Positions 10,860 to 22,234 of a stretch of 64,000 nt of DNA are shown here, in pieces. The position numbers were made by a program, and so were the translations under genes. Positions within the stretch are counted from its first letter, which is position 1. Each line of letters opens with the position of its first letter. The notes beneath the pieces are model-generated. The model had not been told where the DNA came from, ran no database searches, and saw only the letters and a list, made by a program, of their open reading frames with translations. The stretch comes from Limnephilus marmoratus (lineage: Eukaryota > Arthropoda > Insecta > Trichoptera > Limnephilidae), in NCBI GenBank assembly GCA_917880885.1, contig OU862910.1, positions 17,496,710-17,560,709 on the forward strand, written 5' to 3'.

Positions 10860-11382
10860 AAACATTTGTTTTAATGGATTAAAAAAAAACTCCCATCTTA
10901 TTTATTGAGAAATTTGATGACAAAAATATACGGATATCTACTTAAATAATTTACTACTCAATTCCTTTATTTGTTATTCTTCGATTAAACAATCGGAAAA
11001 GCATTTAATGTTTTATTCTCTATTCCAAATACTCGTAAAACGTCGCAATGAAGAATGACACTTCTTCCACGGATCGTAAATCTCAGATGTCACATCGGGA
11101 AGAAAAATAAAACACGCATAACAAAAATAAACGCTTCATCTGTGACTTATCCACGACAACAAAAAATACTTACCCTGAAATCTTTACTGAATTCCACACA
11201 TATATTCCCTTAGAAGCAAAAGTTAAATTTTGTAAAAGGTATGTGTGAAATTACGTAAATCAATCTTTTATAATTGATTTTTTTTTTTCCGAAAAGATAT
11301 TTATCCAGTAATTACCTCTGATATTCACTGTGGTTTAATAGTGACATTTTTTCATCTACATGGCTTTTTAAATAAGGTGTCT
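10860..11382. other. No recognisable feature
   Basis: AT-rich filler without terminal repeats or coding signal. Confidence 0.45.
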
Positions 11383-11705
11383 ACGTAGTTTTAATATTTA
11401 ATTAAATGAAGACACAATTAACGACACTCGAAAATCTGAAAATATCTGGGACTCGAACCCAGGACCTTCGCCTTGCCGGGGCACAACTCTACCGACTGAG
11501 CTTATGTGTCCCTATCCGATTCGGACATATTTTACAGTATCATGCTTCGACTAAGAACTTCCAAAATTATCTTCATTTTCCTAACGTATATTTTTATTGG
11601 CTGCTATCTTTTCAATTCTATCTTTATGATTTTTCTGTTTACAGATGTTTGAATGAGTTTCGCTAATACTCTCTTCATTTAATTAAATATTACAATTTGA
11701 GGTTT
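11383..11705 (-). mobile_element. tRNA-related repeat (type C) with inverted ends
   Basis: The minus strand carries AAGCTCAGTCGGTAGAG (A box) and GGTCCTGGGTTCGAGTCCC (B box). Both ends read towards TTAATTAAATATT in opposite orientation (ATTTAATTAAATGAAGAC left, TCTTCATTTAATTAAATATT right). The head resembles a tRNA but the outer sequence is shared with 15640-15915, so this is a dispersed repeat. Confidence 0.6.
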
Positions 11706-11814
11706 TCCTCATTATTTAAAAAAAAAAATAAAAAAGTTAAAATAATAATTAACAATGTCTTCCAAATTAACATAGTATAGAATTGATCTTTTGACTGATT
11801 CCATAGTATTGGCC

Positions 11815-12125
11815 TTTGATTATTGAGTAGGAATAACAATAACGTAGAGCAGCGATCCACAACGAATAAGAGAGGGACAATTACATGGCTTGGGCACACA
11901 AATAGGTTGGCAAAAAGGCGTGTCAGGAGAGTATAATATATTACATTGAAGTAGTTGGAAAAAAGAGTCGAGAACGTCCCTAGAGGGCATTAAACAATAC
12001 AGTGAGCCAAATTCAAATGGGGGAATAGACATGTTTGAATGTAAATGAATCATGGGGTGTAACAGGAGTGATGTGTTTGGCGTTCCATCCAGTTTGCCCA
12101 ACCCTGCAGGGAAATGCTGTAGTGA
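11815..12125 (+). pseudogene. RTE-like LINE 3' fragment, second subfamily
   Basis: The plus strand decodes in pieces as RGQLHGLGT, ARRVxGEYN, WKKESRTSLEGI and FGVPSSLPNPAG, ending with CCCTGCAGGGAAATGCTGTAGTGATTAAAGG. The W...GH/GLGT...R pattern and the final PNPAG...TGATTA resemble the RTE ending at 13028, but the sequence is clearly divergent. It has an internal stop. The minus-strand open frame over it is a shadow. Confidence 0.55.
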
Positions 12126-12189
12126 TTAAAGGTTTTTTTACTTCTATAAACTACGTTTCAGATCAATAAATCAAAGTAAAAACGTAAAA

Positions 12190-12560
12190 TTACGAATGTT
12201 TTTTTTTGTTTATTTATTTATTATTTAAACGCCCGTACATAGGGCTATTACCTACATAATACAAGTGTATCGAACATTTACAAACATTATATATATATAG
12301 AATAACATACAGTACATACATACGATGCATATTAGTACAACAAATATTTATCATTTTACAAACATATCAGTTACATAAATAACTAGTTATTTTTGCTTTG
12401 ATGCAAGACGGAGAGGTATTGAAAATATCGAAAAGGTCTGTATACGTATTGGTCTGTATTTGTTGTTGTAAAAGGGCTTTTGTAAATAGGATTAAAACCC
12501 GATTTAAGATGGCTAAATCAATACAAACTAGAACTACATACAAATGAACGGGAACATGGC
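12190..12560 (-). pseudogene. Jockey/CR1-type LINE, extreme C-terminus and 3' tail
   Basis: The minus-strand translation includes TDLFDIFNTSPSCIKAKITS, like the ends of the LINEs at 20756-20972 (YADVADLFNCTEARYKKAI) and 54150-54241 (LTDVADIFNLNFDSFKAKL). The tail reads CCCTATGTACGGGCGT followed by a TAAA-rich repeat at about 12205-12225, the same design as at 31125 and 54535. Confidence 0.6.
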
Positions 12561-12904
12561 TTAAAGTTCCATAAATAACACAAAGTAATAAGCTAATAGT
12601 GTGTGGCAGACAAAAGCGATGAAGAACAAAAAGTATAATAAAAAGATAAATGTGACATTTGACCCAGTTCTTTATGGGTATCTCCTACATTTGATTAAAC
12701 TTTACGAAAATTATGCTTCATTCGTCCGAGTTTAATCTCGCGTATAAAGACGGTATTTATAGTGTTCTGAATGTTAATATTTCCCGAAAAGGGTCTAGTA
12801 GTTGTAAATAACAAGTGAATAAATGATGTAATAACTAATAATTTTATCAGTAATAAAAAAAGTTAGATGGGCCATGAACCATTTTATTAGTATGAAACAC
12901 AACC

Positions 12905-12975
12905 GGCTGACGGCCGGCGTAGTCTGGGGTAAGGCTTTTGAGTCGCAATGCGAAGGTCGCGGGATCAACGCAAAT
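12905..12975 (+). mobile_element. tRNA-like SINE head fragment (type A)
   Basis: GACGGCCGGCGTAGTCTGGG, then TAAGGCTTTTGAGTCGCAATG and GGTCGCGGGATCAACGC parallel the SINE head at 29214-29150. It abuts the 3' tail of the RTE fragment at 12990. Confidence 0.55.
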
Positions 12976-12989
12976 CGCATAAATCATCA

Positions 12990-13650
12990 AATCAACAAAA
13001 TCAACTAACTAAAAAACTAACTAACCATCACGCCGTTTCCCCGCAGGGGTAGGCAGAGAGGACGGACCGCCAAACATCCCGGTCTTGGCATACATTCCTT
13101 GCCTCGTTTACATTCATACAACGTCTCATACATTCTCTTCTATTATTCTGACTCTTGACATGGCCCGACTCAAGTATCTGATTCACTTGGTCGTGCCATG
13201 TCTTTCTTGGGCGTCCTCGACTTCTTCTACCATTCACATTTGCGTCATATATTCTCCTTACACTCCTTTCCTCGTTCATTCGCTCTACATGCCCAAACCA
13301 TCGGAGCGTTCCTTCCTTGATCTTACTCATCACGCTTACATCAGCCTTGCATTCTTTGCGGATTTCCACATTTCTCACACAATCATACATGGTTTTACCA
13401 CACATACGCCTCAGGATCTCATTTCTACAGCGTTCAGTCTACTTTCATCCTTCCTCTGCCAGTTCCATGCCTCACTGCCATACATCAGGGTAGGTACCAG
13501 TACTGCATTATGGACGGCTAGTTTCGCGTCTTTGGACAGTTTTTTGTTGCTGCCAACGGCGTTCAGTCCTCCATTAATAGAGTTACCTGCATTCACCCTT
13601 CTTTCAATATCTCTATCAGCCTTCCCATCTCTCGTAAAAATATTAAAATA
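12990..13650 (-). pseudogene. RTE-like LINE, C-terminal/3' fragment (best copy)
   Basis: On the minus strand, 13671-13411 encodes FTRDGKADRDIERRVNAG and continues to LAVHNAVLVPTLMYGSEAWN. A frame change then leads to 13405-13028 with KIKEGTLRWFGHVERMNEE and GRRSRGRPRKTWHDQV, the RT-distal thumb and C-terminal region typical of RTE-like elements. It is 5'-truncated with no catalytic RT motifs. The 3' end is a GGGGAAACGGCGTGATGG motif and a TTAG-type short-repeat tail. One frameshift separates the two halves. Plus-strand open frames here are antisense shadows. Confidence 0.85.
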
Positions 13651-13710
13651 AAAGATTTGGAATATTTCCAAAGTATTTTGAATGTTCTATATATTTCTTA
13701 TTTTTGAAGG

Positions 13711-14064
13711 AAATCCCGGCGTGGGCAAATAAATTTTATTTATTTAATGTGTGTTATTTCACAATTCATTTAAATTAATATAAAGTTTATTTGCGGCATA
13801 TTCCATAGTGTAAGATGCTCTCAGTGTCGCCCAGGTATATGACCAACATTCACAATAGAAACGTTGCTTGAAATGGCTTTTATCCGTGTTTGTTGACCAG
13901 ATCTGAATAGCCAGCCCAATTTCCCACCTTCCTCTTCCAAACTCCTGCCCCTTCTCACTACTTTCAGCCTTACAACATACCTAAATTGGGGATGCCTTAG
14001 CCTCACTGGCTCCATATGGGAGCAGCTGGGACTTTTGTGAGGCACTCACATAAAAAAAAAAAAC
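13711..14064 (+). mobile_element. tRNA-derived SINE (type A), 5'-truncated, poly-A tail
   Basis: Starts inside the tRNA-like head (ATCCCGGCGTGGGCAAATAA) and carries the type A body through TTGACCAGATCTGAATAGCC to ATATGGGAGCAGCTGGGACT. Poly-A is at about 14053-14064. Same body as 58391-58821. Confidence 0.8.
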
Positions 14065-14439
14065 ATCGTTCACCCATACTTATTTTTACCTACACGCAAA
14101 AACCAAACCGATACTGACCCCCTTCCTTGCTATATTTCCGTTGTATTTATTATCCATGTATGTAGCTGTTGGATCTTAGAAAATACTGTTAATCGAACCT
14201 TTTGAGGGTGTGGAAAATGAAATTAATTTATCTGTAAGGGGTTCTTCATATATAGATAAAAAAAAGTTGTATACCTACTTGCACTTCGTTCCAGAGTAGA
14301 ATGTACGAGTAGGTGCTATCAGAATCAAAATGTTGCGTTGGTTGCTTGAAAGGGGTCTATATTTAGTAATTAGATCTGAAATGCCAGGTACTTCCCAGGT
14401 ACAGTTTCACAACATTCTCCGAATTTGGGGTCATATTGC

Positions 14440-14758
14440 GAATTGACTTACTTTAAACCAGTGATTTCTGACATTATTTGGAGTAAAAAGTGTAAATGAA
14501 ATTTCGGTCTTCGGTTATATTTTTGACGTTTTTTTTTTCAATTTAAAACAATAAAAATCAGTAGGTATTTGATAGTTATGGGCATTTACTCAGCTGAGTG
14601 ACCAGTGATGACATGTGGAAGAAAATTTATTTTGATAGATTTTGAAAAAAAAACATCTAAGAGTCACCGGAGACCAATATTTCATTAACATTTTTTTACT
14701 CCAAATAATGTTACAAATCACTGGTTAAGGTAAGTCAAGTACGTCTCTTAACACCCTG
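14440..14758. mobile_element. MITE with long inverted ends, truncated left end
   Basis: The inverted arms (TTGACTTACTTTAAACCAGT ... ACTGGTTAAGGTAAGTCAAG) match the better copy at 50293-50660. The outer left CAGGGTGTTAAGGG is lost; the right end ACACCCTG remains. Confidence 0.75.
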
Positions 14759-15300
14759 AGTAATACAGGGCAGTGTAATTCAGAAAATTTAACTGCATTG
14801 TTCATCGCAGATAGAATATTTTAAATTAGTAATTACTCAGCCACTAAGAGAATAAATAGGTAGAATCAGAATCCCTAGATAAGATTTAAATAGGCTCGCA
14901 TTTGATTATTCGGTAGTGGTTCCGAGTTCCGAAAGGACCGGTAGGATTTACGCCATGGATGTCATGGAATTAGTACTGGGTCCCATTGGTAACATTTATT
15001 ATATGGAGTACGTACAATGTATGCCATACTATTAGAAATCGATCAATCAAAAATAATCGGCTTTATTGCAAGAAGAAAATATTATTTATTCGTTATACTT
15101 AAATGATTTCCCAAGCGAGATCATATCGTATTATAGTTACAATGATAAATCATTTAAATAGAAACAGAAAACTGGTACGCAGAAAATAAGTGATGAATGA
15201 ATATTGTTAATAATAATTATAATAGTTGGATAATTTGTAGAGCGCCGTTTTTGTGAAAAATCACCTCAAGGTTTAAATAAGATCAGTTAATTAATTTAAA

Positions 15301-15560
15301 TTAAATTGAATAATGTTATTATCAAGTTCTGCAAGAATTTTAGTTTTTATTTTTGTTACAGATGTTTCGGCTTACAATGCCATTTTCAAACTGCCGACCA
15401 ATTTAGACAACTTAAAAAATGACACAGAACCCTATAAATAAGTCGTCGCAAAGTGGTTTTATCACAGTTTGAAAATGGCCTTGTAAGGCGAAACAGCTGT
15501 AAATAAAATAAAAAACTAAAATACTTGCATAACTTGATAATAACAGTATTAAATTTAATT
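15301..15560. repeat. Foldback pair with degenerate hammerhead-like motifs
   Basis: Arms at about 15301-15392 (minus) and 15457-15560 (plus) are inverted copies. Each reads TTTGAAAATGGC, a hairpin, GAAACA(G/T)CTGTAA and then an AT-rich tail. GAAA is intact and is followed by ACAGCUGU (palindromic) in one arm. The CUGANGA box reads UUGAAAA, with changes at C3 and G8 that are both transitions, so catalysis is not expected. A third copy lies at 47340. Confidence 0.6.
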
Positions 15561-15639
15561 TAAATTAAATTTTAAACATTAAATGGCGTTTTACAAATTA
15601 AAAACAATTTTTATTTTTTTTAAACTTTATGAGTAAAAC

Positions 15640-15915
15640 CTCAAATTGAGATATTTAATTAAACGAAGACACCTCTGGAACTCGAAACCAGGATCTTTCG
15701 CTTTCCGGGCAAATGCGCTGACCACTGCGCCAAGGTGTAGATATCCGATTCGGTCATTTTTAACAGTATCATACTTCGATTAAGAACCACCCACATATCT
15801 TCATTTTCTTAACGCATATTTTGTTGGCTGCTATCTTTCAGATCATCCAGATTTCTTCAGATTTTCGATTGGGTTTCGCTTATGTTGTCTTCATTTAATT
15901 AAATATTACAAAAAA
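15640..15915 (-). mobile_element. tRNA-related repeat (type C)
   Basis: The minus strand has TTGGCGCAGTGGTCAGCGCA (A box) and ATCCTGGTTTCGAGTTCC (B box), followed by GTCTTCGTTTAATTAAATAT. The outer layout matches 11383-11705. Confidence 0.6.
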
Positions 15916-16755
15916 ATAATTAATACTAACAAAATAATAGTAACAAAAAAATATAAATATTTAATTAATCTAATAAACTGTTTTGTAACCTTCCGCTCGA
16001 CTTATTCTCAGTACGGTTAAATATATTTTGACATTTTACATGTATTAACTTGAAGTAACTTTACATGTATTAACATGAAGTAATAAATAATGACACATGA
16101 CTCCCAATGTTTTCCTTGGCCGACTTTGGAAATTGGCGAAACTTACTATTCTCTATCTCCTTAGGCAAGTTTTTATCATAAATGGCTTGAAGACAATGGC
16201 TGGACTTTTCGTCTCCGCCTGTAATAATGATAAAAGAAAAGTTGTATTTCACAGTTGGTGAAAGGGTGGGGTGGAGTGGGTGGGGATAAAGGGAGTGAGA
16301 GGGATGAAACCTTATCTGCCCTAATGTGGCAGAAAATGGAAAAAGTTTGCGGTCAATGGCCAGCGGGGTGGTCATTATAACAATTTACTTCATTAATAAG
16401 TTGCTGGTGAAGGGACACTACACCTAAGTGGAAAATGGGCCGGTTTAAGGGTGCGTTTCCTAAGTACGATTTACAAATTGTAGGGGTTTTTGGTATGTCC
16501 TAACCTCGAAACAGTCAAGCTCAATGATAAATGGACAACATAGGTACATTAGCATTTGTGAAAGATTGTAGAAACGCCTACAAACTGTTTTCAAAATCAA
16601 TGAAGCTTTAATTATTTTTTTGCAAAAGTCTCATGTCTGCATCCATCAACTTTATCTCAAAATTAGACGATTTTTTTGGAAATTAGTAAGTTTGCGACGG
16701 AATATTAGAATGTGTACTAACCATGCCTTTGACGAGTAATTATGACGAACAATTT
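15916..16755. other. No recognisable gene
   Basis: AT-rich, with a 101-codon minus-strand frame (16375-16070) that has no recognised domain. A 24-bp near-duplicate (AACTTGAAGTAACTTTACATG) lies at 16045-16085. Confidence 0.45.
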
Positions 16756-17052
16756 GGGAGGCGGGAATGGGTACCGCCGCCCCGGCAACCTTTATTGGAT
16801 AACCAACACCTCTGCCATAGGTCACCCCAAGTCGTTCGCTACGTTTTAAGGATTTAGCAGGGGTGCCCGGGTTCATGGGGTGAGGTTTGTCCCCAGATTC
16901 CTATCCACCCCTTAAACCATTTTCCTTCCCAGAACTCTTCCCTCCTTCCTTTCCTTAAAAAAAACCCTCTTCACAGCATCCCCAAAGATGACGTAGGCCC
17001 TGAGGGAAATTATTTTCCTCAGGGCCTCCTGTGTGGAACTCATATAAAAAAA
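16756..17052 (+). mobile_element. Short LINE-derived element with extra internal deletion
   Basis: Begins GGGAGGCGGGAATGGGTACC and ends with the perfect tail hairpin AGGCCCTGAGG/CCTCAGGGCCT and an A-rich end. It lacks about 130 bp of the leader found in the 415-bp copies. Confidence 0.85.
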
Positions 17053-17097
17053 TAAGCCTTTAAATACGTCATGCGTACAAAGTTACGTGGATATTAA

Positions 17098-17290
17098 TTG
17101 AGATTTTCACGGCTAAAAGCATTATCGTGATTAATATGTGGGTTATTATTTGGTGTTGCGCTTCCTACTTCTTTAGCTTGTTACACTAATGTTTGTGTTA
17201 CGCTAATGTTTGTGTTTAGCTAATGTTTGTTTGCGATGATGTCGATGTCCGAAACGTCACATAAAGGAGGAAGCGCACCAAGCGCATTAA
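17098..17290. repeat. Divergent pair of Penelope-type hammerhead tails (decayed)
   Basis: Left part (minus): AGATTTTCACGGCTAAAAGC to GCGCTTCCTACTTCTTTAGC. Right part (plus): GATGATGTCGATGTCCGAAACGT then CATAAAGGAGGAAGCGC. The same tail therefore points outwards on both sides. The centre has a small ACACTAATGTTTGTGTTA duplication. The hammerhead core is only partly kept. Confidence 0.55.
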
Positions 17291-18756
17291 GAGTTAAAAT
17301 GTTTCCATTTAATTATAAATTTAATATGTTAGCATTGTATTTAAACTAACTGAGACGTATTTGTAGAAACATTTAAAAATAAACACAATATTGAAGTATC
17401 GTGACAAGTGGATGAAATATAACTTAATTTTTTTGACATTAAGTTGATAAGACGACGTCTTAGGATCCAGTAGCTGGTTATACCAGAAAGCCTTAACGAT
17501 GACTACGAGCTAGCTTTTAAACATGGCTATTGTTATTTTGCAGACGGTGACAAAATATCCGTCTATTAATAATGCTGACTGAACAAACATAGTCACTGAA
17601 AACAATGCAACGCTGGGAGATATCCCACGGTATTTATATCGGCTCTAGAGATAAGAAAATGCATTTATCGCGATGTCTGCGATCACAATCTATTGTCAAC
17701 AAAAGAAGGGTAGAGAATCGCGAGACTAGAAGAAAATAATGCCAATTTAATTGACGTTACTGGAGGAAATTGTAACATAGAATAAATGCAACAAGAAATG
17801 TTAAACGGGTAGGTGAGAGTCGCCAAGAATCGGAAAACAGAGACATTTGTAATAGGCCTACGTTCAAAGGTGAAAGAAAGTTGTCAGAAGGTTTATCAAG
17901 ATTTGGCCCGGCTGGTAGCGAGGTTGATTCCGATCATTGGCTAGAAAGGTTCAAACCCCAGTAAAACCAACAAACATAAATATTTTTTAAATTTTTAAAA
18001 GACATTTGAAAATAGATGCATTACGTAAAAACAAAATTTGTTTTTTACATGCTGATATTTTCAAATATTTTATACTTACACTTTCAATCTGAATTTATTT
18101 ATTTGTCGTCAAATATAGCAAAAATCATTTTAAATCGTTAAGACTATTTTTAAAATCCTCGAAACCCTTGAAATTGCATTATTAAAAACATATCACATGA
18201 AAAAAGCTATTTTATTTTAAATTCAAAACGTTTTGAATAAATTATGAAAAAAAGCTTTCACGGAGGCAATTTTATTATTGTGCTGATTTACGGCGATATG
18301 AAGGCTTTTGAGGATCAAGAGCGTCGCGAAGGCCTTGTTTATTCCTGCACAAGCCCTGGAAACAGGGATAAAAACAGTTTACGTATAAATCACAAGCTGA
18401 ACCGTTATAACTTCAGATGAATACTTTATACTGGAGGAGATTGCTGTGTTCTTGTCTCAAATCCCTCTCCATGGAGCGCCAAATAACAGCAACTAATGAC
18501 TTGTTGGGCGGATGGAGGGAAACTGGAGACATGAGACAGGAGACAAAATCCTCTCACTGTAGACCAACATGACGGAACAATGAGATTGGTAAAAGCGGTA
18601 AGAGCTACGTGGTGCAGTTAGTTAATACTGAATGATGAAAACATAAACAACAAAATTGTAAACCACGTGTGTTTTGAATGCACTGAAAGGAAATGTGTTT
18701 ATAATAAAATTAAACTAAAAAGTAGAAATCTTTTTTAATGAAACCTTAAACGTATT
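17291..18756. other. No recognisable gene
   Basis: AT-rich. A weak tRNA-like stretch (GGCCCGGCTGGTAGCGAGG ... GGTTCAAACCCC, 17907-17963) could be an old SINE head. Nothing else is supported. Confidence 0.45.
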
Positions 18757-18757
18757 T

Positions 18758-18930
18758 AGGGAACGTACCCATACTACGTGACACGTTTAGGGGGGGTTTA
18801 CATTTTTTATCAAAATGTCACGCTTGGTACAAATGAGCGGCGGCGGGCTTAGGATTTTGGTCACCGGGGGGGGGGGGGGGGGGGTTAAAAATTGCAAAAA
18901 GTTGGTCACGTAGTATGGGTACGTTCCCTT
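18758..18930. mobile_element. Small MITE with 25-bp TIRs and a G19 tract
   Basis: GGGAACGTACCCATACTACG at the left is repeated inverted at 18906-18929. Flanks are TTTA and TTAA, so a TTAA-type (piggyBac-like) target is possible. A run of 19 G lies at 18866-18884 and a shorter G7 near 18792. Confidence 0.75.
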
Positions 18931-19257
18931 AAGTGGAAATCGGGCGGCATGTTGTCTATACAAATGTATTCCTCAATTTCCTCTCTGGATTTTCACACTG
19001 TTGCAAATAATGTTGATATAATATAGGTTTCGACCAGTAGCACGTTGGTAAGTTTTGCTTTTTTAGATAAGATACTTCCTCTACAACAGTGGAGTGGTTC
19101 CCAATTCAAACATTCTCTTCTTCCCAAGTATTGTTTGAACAGCAAATGTTTTGCGACAAACGTTGTTTAACACTTTAATTTATAAACGCAGTTAAACACT
19201 TAAATTTATAGAAAAATGAAATAATTTAACTTTGTATAAACCACTTATTTGATGCGC

Positions 19258-19306
19258 AAATCCGACCGGTTTCGGAACAAACGTTCCTTCGTCAGGGAAA
19301 GCTTAT
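19258..19306 (-). ncRNA. Hammerhead-like ribozyme motif (left arm)
   Basis: Minus strand: CTGACGA (19295-19289), GGAAC/GTTCC hairpin, GAAAC (19273-19269), CGGTC. Helix I UUUCC/GGA is available. ACCGGU is self-complementary. Confidence 0.72.
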
Positions 19307-19392
19307 ACTAATTTGACAGTTTCGAACAATGTTTTATTATGGTAGGGGTGGAGCTGTTGCTAGATAATAAAATTGAAACTGTCAAATTAGTA

Positions 19393-19447
19393 TAAGCTTT
19401 CCCTGACGAAGGAACGTTTGTTCCGAAACCGGTCGGATTTGCGCATC
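19393..19447 (+). ncRNA. Hammerhead-like ribozyme motif (right arm)
   Basis: CTGACGA at 19403-19409, GAAAC at 19425-19429, predicted cleavage after 19434. Upstream GCTTTCC can pair with downstream GGATTTGC as UCC/GGA plus GC/GC around an internal loop. All consensus core bases are present; one extra A precedes helix II. Confidence 0.72.
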
Positions 19448-19862
19448 AAATAAGTGGTTTATACAAAGTTAAATTATTTCATTTTTCTATAATGGATAAC
19501 CACAAAGTAATAGCTACATTCAAAAATACTTAAATTTATATTATAATTCATGCAACAATAACAATAATATAACAATACAAAAAATTAAACTTCCTTTTGT
19601 CCAAGAATAGGAAAAATTGTTGTATGCACTTCACCTGGAGTAGGTATATTACGAGTATATTGATTAGCTTTAATAACTTAACATAACTTCCATAATAATA
19701 AAAATGTGTCACAATTTTATTAATTTTATATTTAACCTTGCGCGGACCCCCTGACGTTGTTCAGGGACCCCAGCTCAATTTTAATTTTCCACGGGCCCCC
19801 TGATGATACTAGGGATCCCTGAGGGGTCCGTATGGACCACTTTGGGAACCACTGCTCTAGAA

Positions 19863-20595
19863 GTTAAGACCCTCCAAAGATCGTTAAAATTGCCTGATTT
19901 AAACTCCATTAACGGATGTTCAGTATACAAACCAGAAACGTTATTTTTAAATGACATTAACGTTCAGACAAAGAATATTTTTGATTTTTATTTTATTTTA
20001 TTTTAGGCCAAGCGTTAATCAAGTTCTCCTTTTTACCGCATTTTGATGAAACTTATACCAAAGAGAAATTTGTACCTTAACGATATAAAAGTGTAACACT
20101 TTGCAATTAGATGCAATTTCTCAATATTTTATAATCTGCATTACATGTGGGTGTATTAACGTCTCAAGTTCCAAGATGAACCTATCTTGAATCTTCCTTA
20201 ACTCATTAGCAATCTTGATACGAGTCTGTTAGTTTGGAAACACTAATAAAGAAAGCTTTATTGGACAGGCCATAATATCTCTCGATAAACGTGAAAAACA
20301 CAGCTTTACCTACCGCTAAACGAGTTGTTTTTATCAAATTAATTCTGTAATAACATTAACATTAGCGAGATATCGATCTCAGAGTCATTAATTAGATGGT
20401 TTATTTCGGAAGAAATATTTATTTTATATTTTTGTTATTTAATGCGAAGACCACACGGGCGATCTAACCACCCGGAACTATTGGAACTATGGCAACCGAG
20501 TTTTTTTTACAAAATATAGCTTTTAAAATAGATAAAATATATTTTTTATTGAACACTCGTTTTATTTGATGGAAATCAACATTTTACAGCAAGAC
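19863..20595. other. No recognisable gene
   Basis: AT-rich single-copy-looking sequence; open frames are short. Confidence 0.45.
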
Positions 20596-20599
20596 GCAT

Positions 20600-21420
20600 C
20601 ACAAATTACACACGCCACTTTCTGTCAAGTCGTCATAATAGTCAATCTCATATTTCAAATTTTAGAATTAACAGAAGGTATTATCTTCAACTAATTATTT
20701 TTTCCATAGTTCCATATATAATATTTATGTTCAAAATATGGTAGAATAGACAGTCCTGATTTATCTAAGCTCATCGAATTTCATATACCCACTAGAGCAA
20801 CTCGCTCTTGTTTCATTGTATTAACAACAACAGGACTGAGTACACGAAACACTCGCTTTTACCTAGATTACATGAAGTTAGTAATAGATACGCAGATGTG
20901 GCGGATCTATTTAACTGCACGGAAGCTAGGTACAAGAAGGCTATTCTGTCATATATTTTCAATCAATATTAATTTTATTTGTACTACAGTATTGAATGTA
21001 ATTGTAGCTCTTTGTGTCATTTCTTAATCAAATGCCACAATTAATTTATAACTCTTTTTTTTAATTATTTCTTAAGTACCTACAACAAATATTTTGTGAC
21101 ATGTAATATGTATTTATGGTATATTTATACCGTTAATAAATAAAATAAATATGAATAAATTCGGATACTTTTATCCGAGACGCTATCCAGGATACAAACC
21201 AATTCTTACAATGATTGTTTCCAATAAAAAGGGTAGTTGCCATAATATGGAAAAATAATTAGTTGAAAATAATATTGTTAATTCTAAAATTTGAAGTATG
21301 AGATTGACTATTATGACGGCTTGACAGAAGGTGGCAATAGCGAAAATTGTTAACGCGCACGTCCCGCTTAGACGAGAGGTCTGGGATCGAGTTCCAGTTG
21401 TGACCATTGTCTTTTTTCTG
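20600..21420. repeat. Inverted repeat pair flanking a LINE end, with tRNA-like head
   Basis: About 100 bp at 20618-20718 (GCCACTTTCTGTCAAGTCGT onwards) returns inverted at 21237-21345. The right copy continues into a tRNA-like stretch, GCGCACGTCCCGCTTAGACG and GGGATCGAGTTCC (21355-21402), suggesting a SINE. The two copies enclose the LINE fragment at 20756-21155. Confidence 0.6.
20756..21155 (+). pseudogene. Jockey/CR1-type LINE, C-terminus and 3' tail
   Basis: One frame gives LSKLIEFHIPTRATRSC. After a slip, another gives RLHEVSNRYADVADLFNCTE and KKAILSYIFNQY, ending with TAA at 20970-20972. The last segment matches the final residues of the LINE ending at 54241. The 3' UTR ends in AATAAATAAAATAAAT. 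It is 5'-truncated and frameshifted. Confidence 0.7.
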
Positions 21421-22230
21421 TGTCTTGTTCGCTTTCATGTTTTCGTTTAGATTATTATTGATATCTTCTTCTTCAATGAAATATTACGTTGATGGGAATA
21501 ACCTTCAAAAGTTATAAAAAAAAAAATTCTTATAAAAAAATAGTTTTAAGAATGCTAGCAAATAACACGTGTGTCAAAACCGGTAGCAAAAGTGCACTTT
21601 GTGGATAATACCAAAACAAAAAGGCTTCTTTTATTAAATATTTTCACAACATTAGTTCACGCGTGTTCATTATAATAGCATATTTTTCAATATTCCCGCG
21701 CTTTATATATCATTTGTATTTACGTACTATCTTCCTTTCAAACCATCTTCAATAAACTTCTATTTTTCTTTTTAAACGCCTTTAACGGAGCCGATATCAG
21801 TCGATATCAGCAGCTGCATTGTTCCTAACAAGATATAAGCGCATTAAGACAAACGCCTCTTCAAGTCTCCGGGAAGATACGAATAGGTCTAGCGGTCCAG
21901 TGCAGCCTCCAGCCGAGAGACACCGCGAGAGATTTATCGTCGGCAACCCGCAGCACAAAGCGCCGGGAATGTTTACACCAGGGAATGAAATATGTAGTGC
22001 GTGTAGGCAACATTCACCTACGATATTCTGATATGACGAAGAATTTTATTATAATTACTTTGAAATCATAACATTATTACATAAAGGTGATGTGTTTGAC
22101 GGTTATAATCACCTTAATCTACATGCATAAAATATAATATGCATGCATAAAATCCTCAAACTGCTTTGACTCGCAGCAATAACTTACTTCTATTTTACCT
22201 GTTTGTATACACATAAAGTGATGTACGTTT
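21421..22230. other. No recognisable gene
   Basis: AT-rich except 21780-22030, which is more GC-rich and holds a 70-codon open frame without a recognised domain. Confidence 0.4.
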
Positions 22231-22234
22231 TAAG

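Larger units (their letters stand above)
19211..19528. mobile_element. Palindromic hammerhead element, copy 2 (318 bp, 12-bp TSD)
   Basis: Starts GAAAAATGAAATAATTTAAC and ends CTACATTCAAAAATA, exactly as the 2118-2340 copy. CTTAAATTTATA flanks it at 19199-19210 and 19529-19540 (perfect 12 bp). The arms are longer here (through CTAATTTGACAGTTTC and its complement) with about 50 bp of unique loop containing TTTTATTATGGTAGGGGTGG. Both arms carry a complete hammerhead-like core with pairable helix I. Confidence 0.88.
19087..19854. mobile_element. Non-autonomous hAT-like element (768 bp) split by a hammerhead palindrome
   Basis: The right end, read on the minus strand, is CAGTGGTTCCCAAAGTGGTC; the left end is CAGTGGAGTGGTTCCCAATT (same terminus with a 5-bp repeat). 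CTCTACAA (19079-19086) and CTCTAGAA (19855-19862) form a 7/8 TSD. The CAGTGGTTCCC terminus and 8-bp TSD fit hAT elements. No transposase. The hammerhead palindrome at 19211-19528 is a later insertion. Confidence 0.8.

Noticed and set aside
13085..13651. 188-codon plus-strand open frame
   Set aside because: Antisense to the RTE protein fragment on the minus strand, which has recognisable motifs.
15355..15500. Active hammerhead in family C
   Set aside because: GAAA and palindromic stem III are present, but C3 and G8 of the core are changed in the copies where that half survives.
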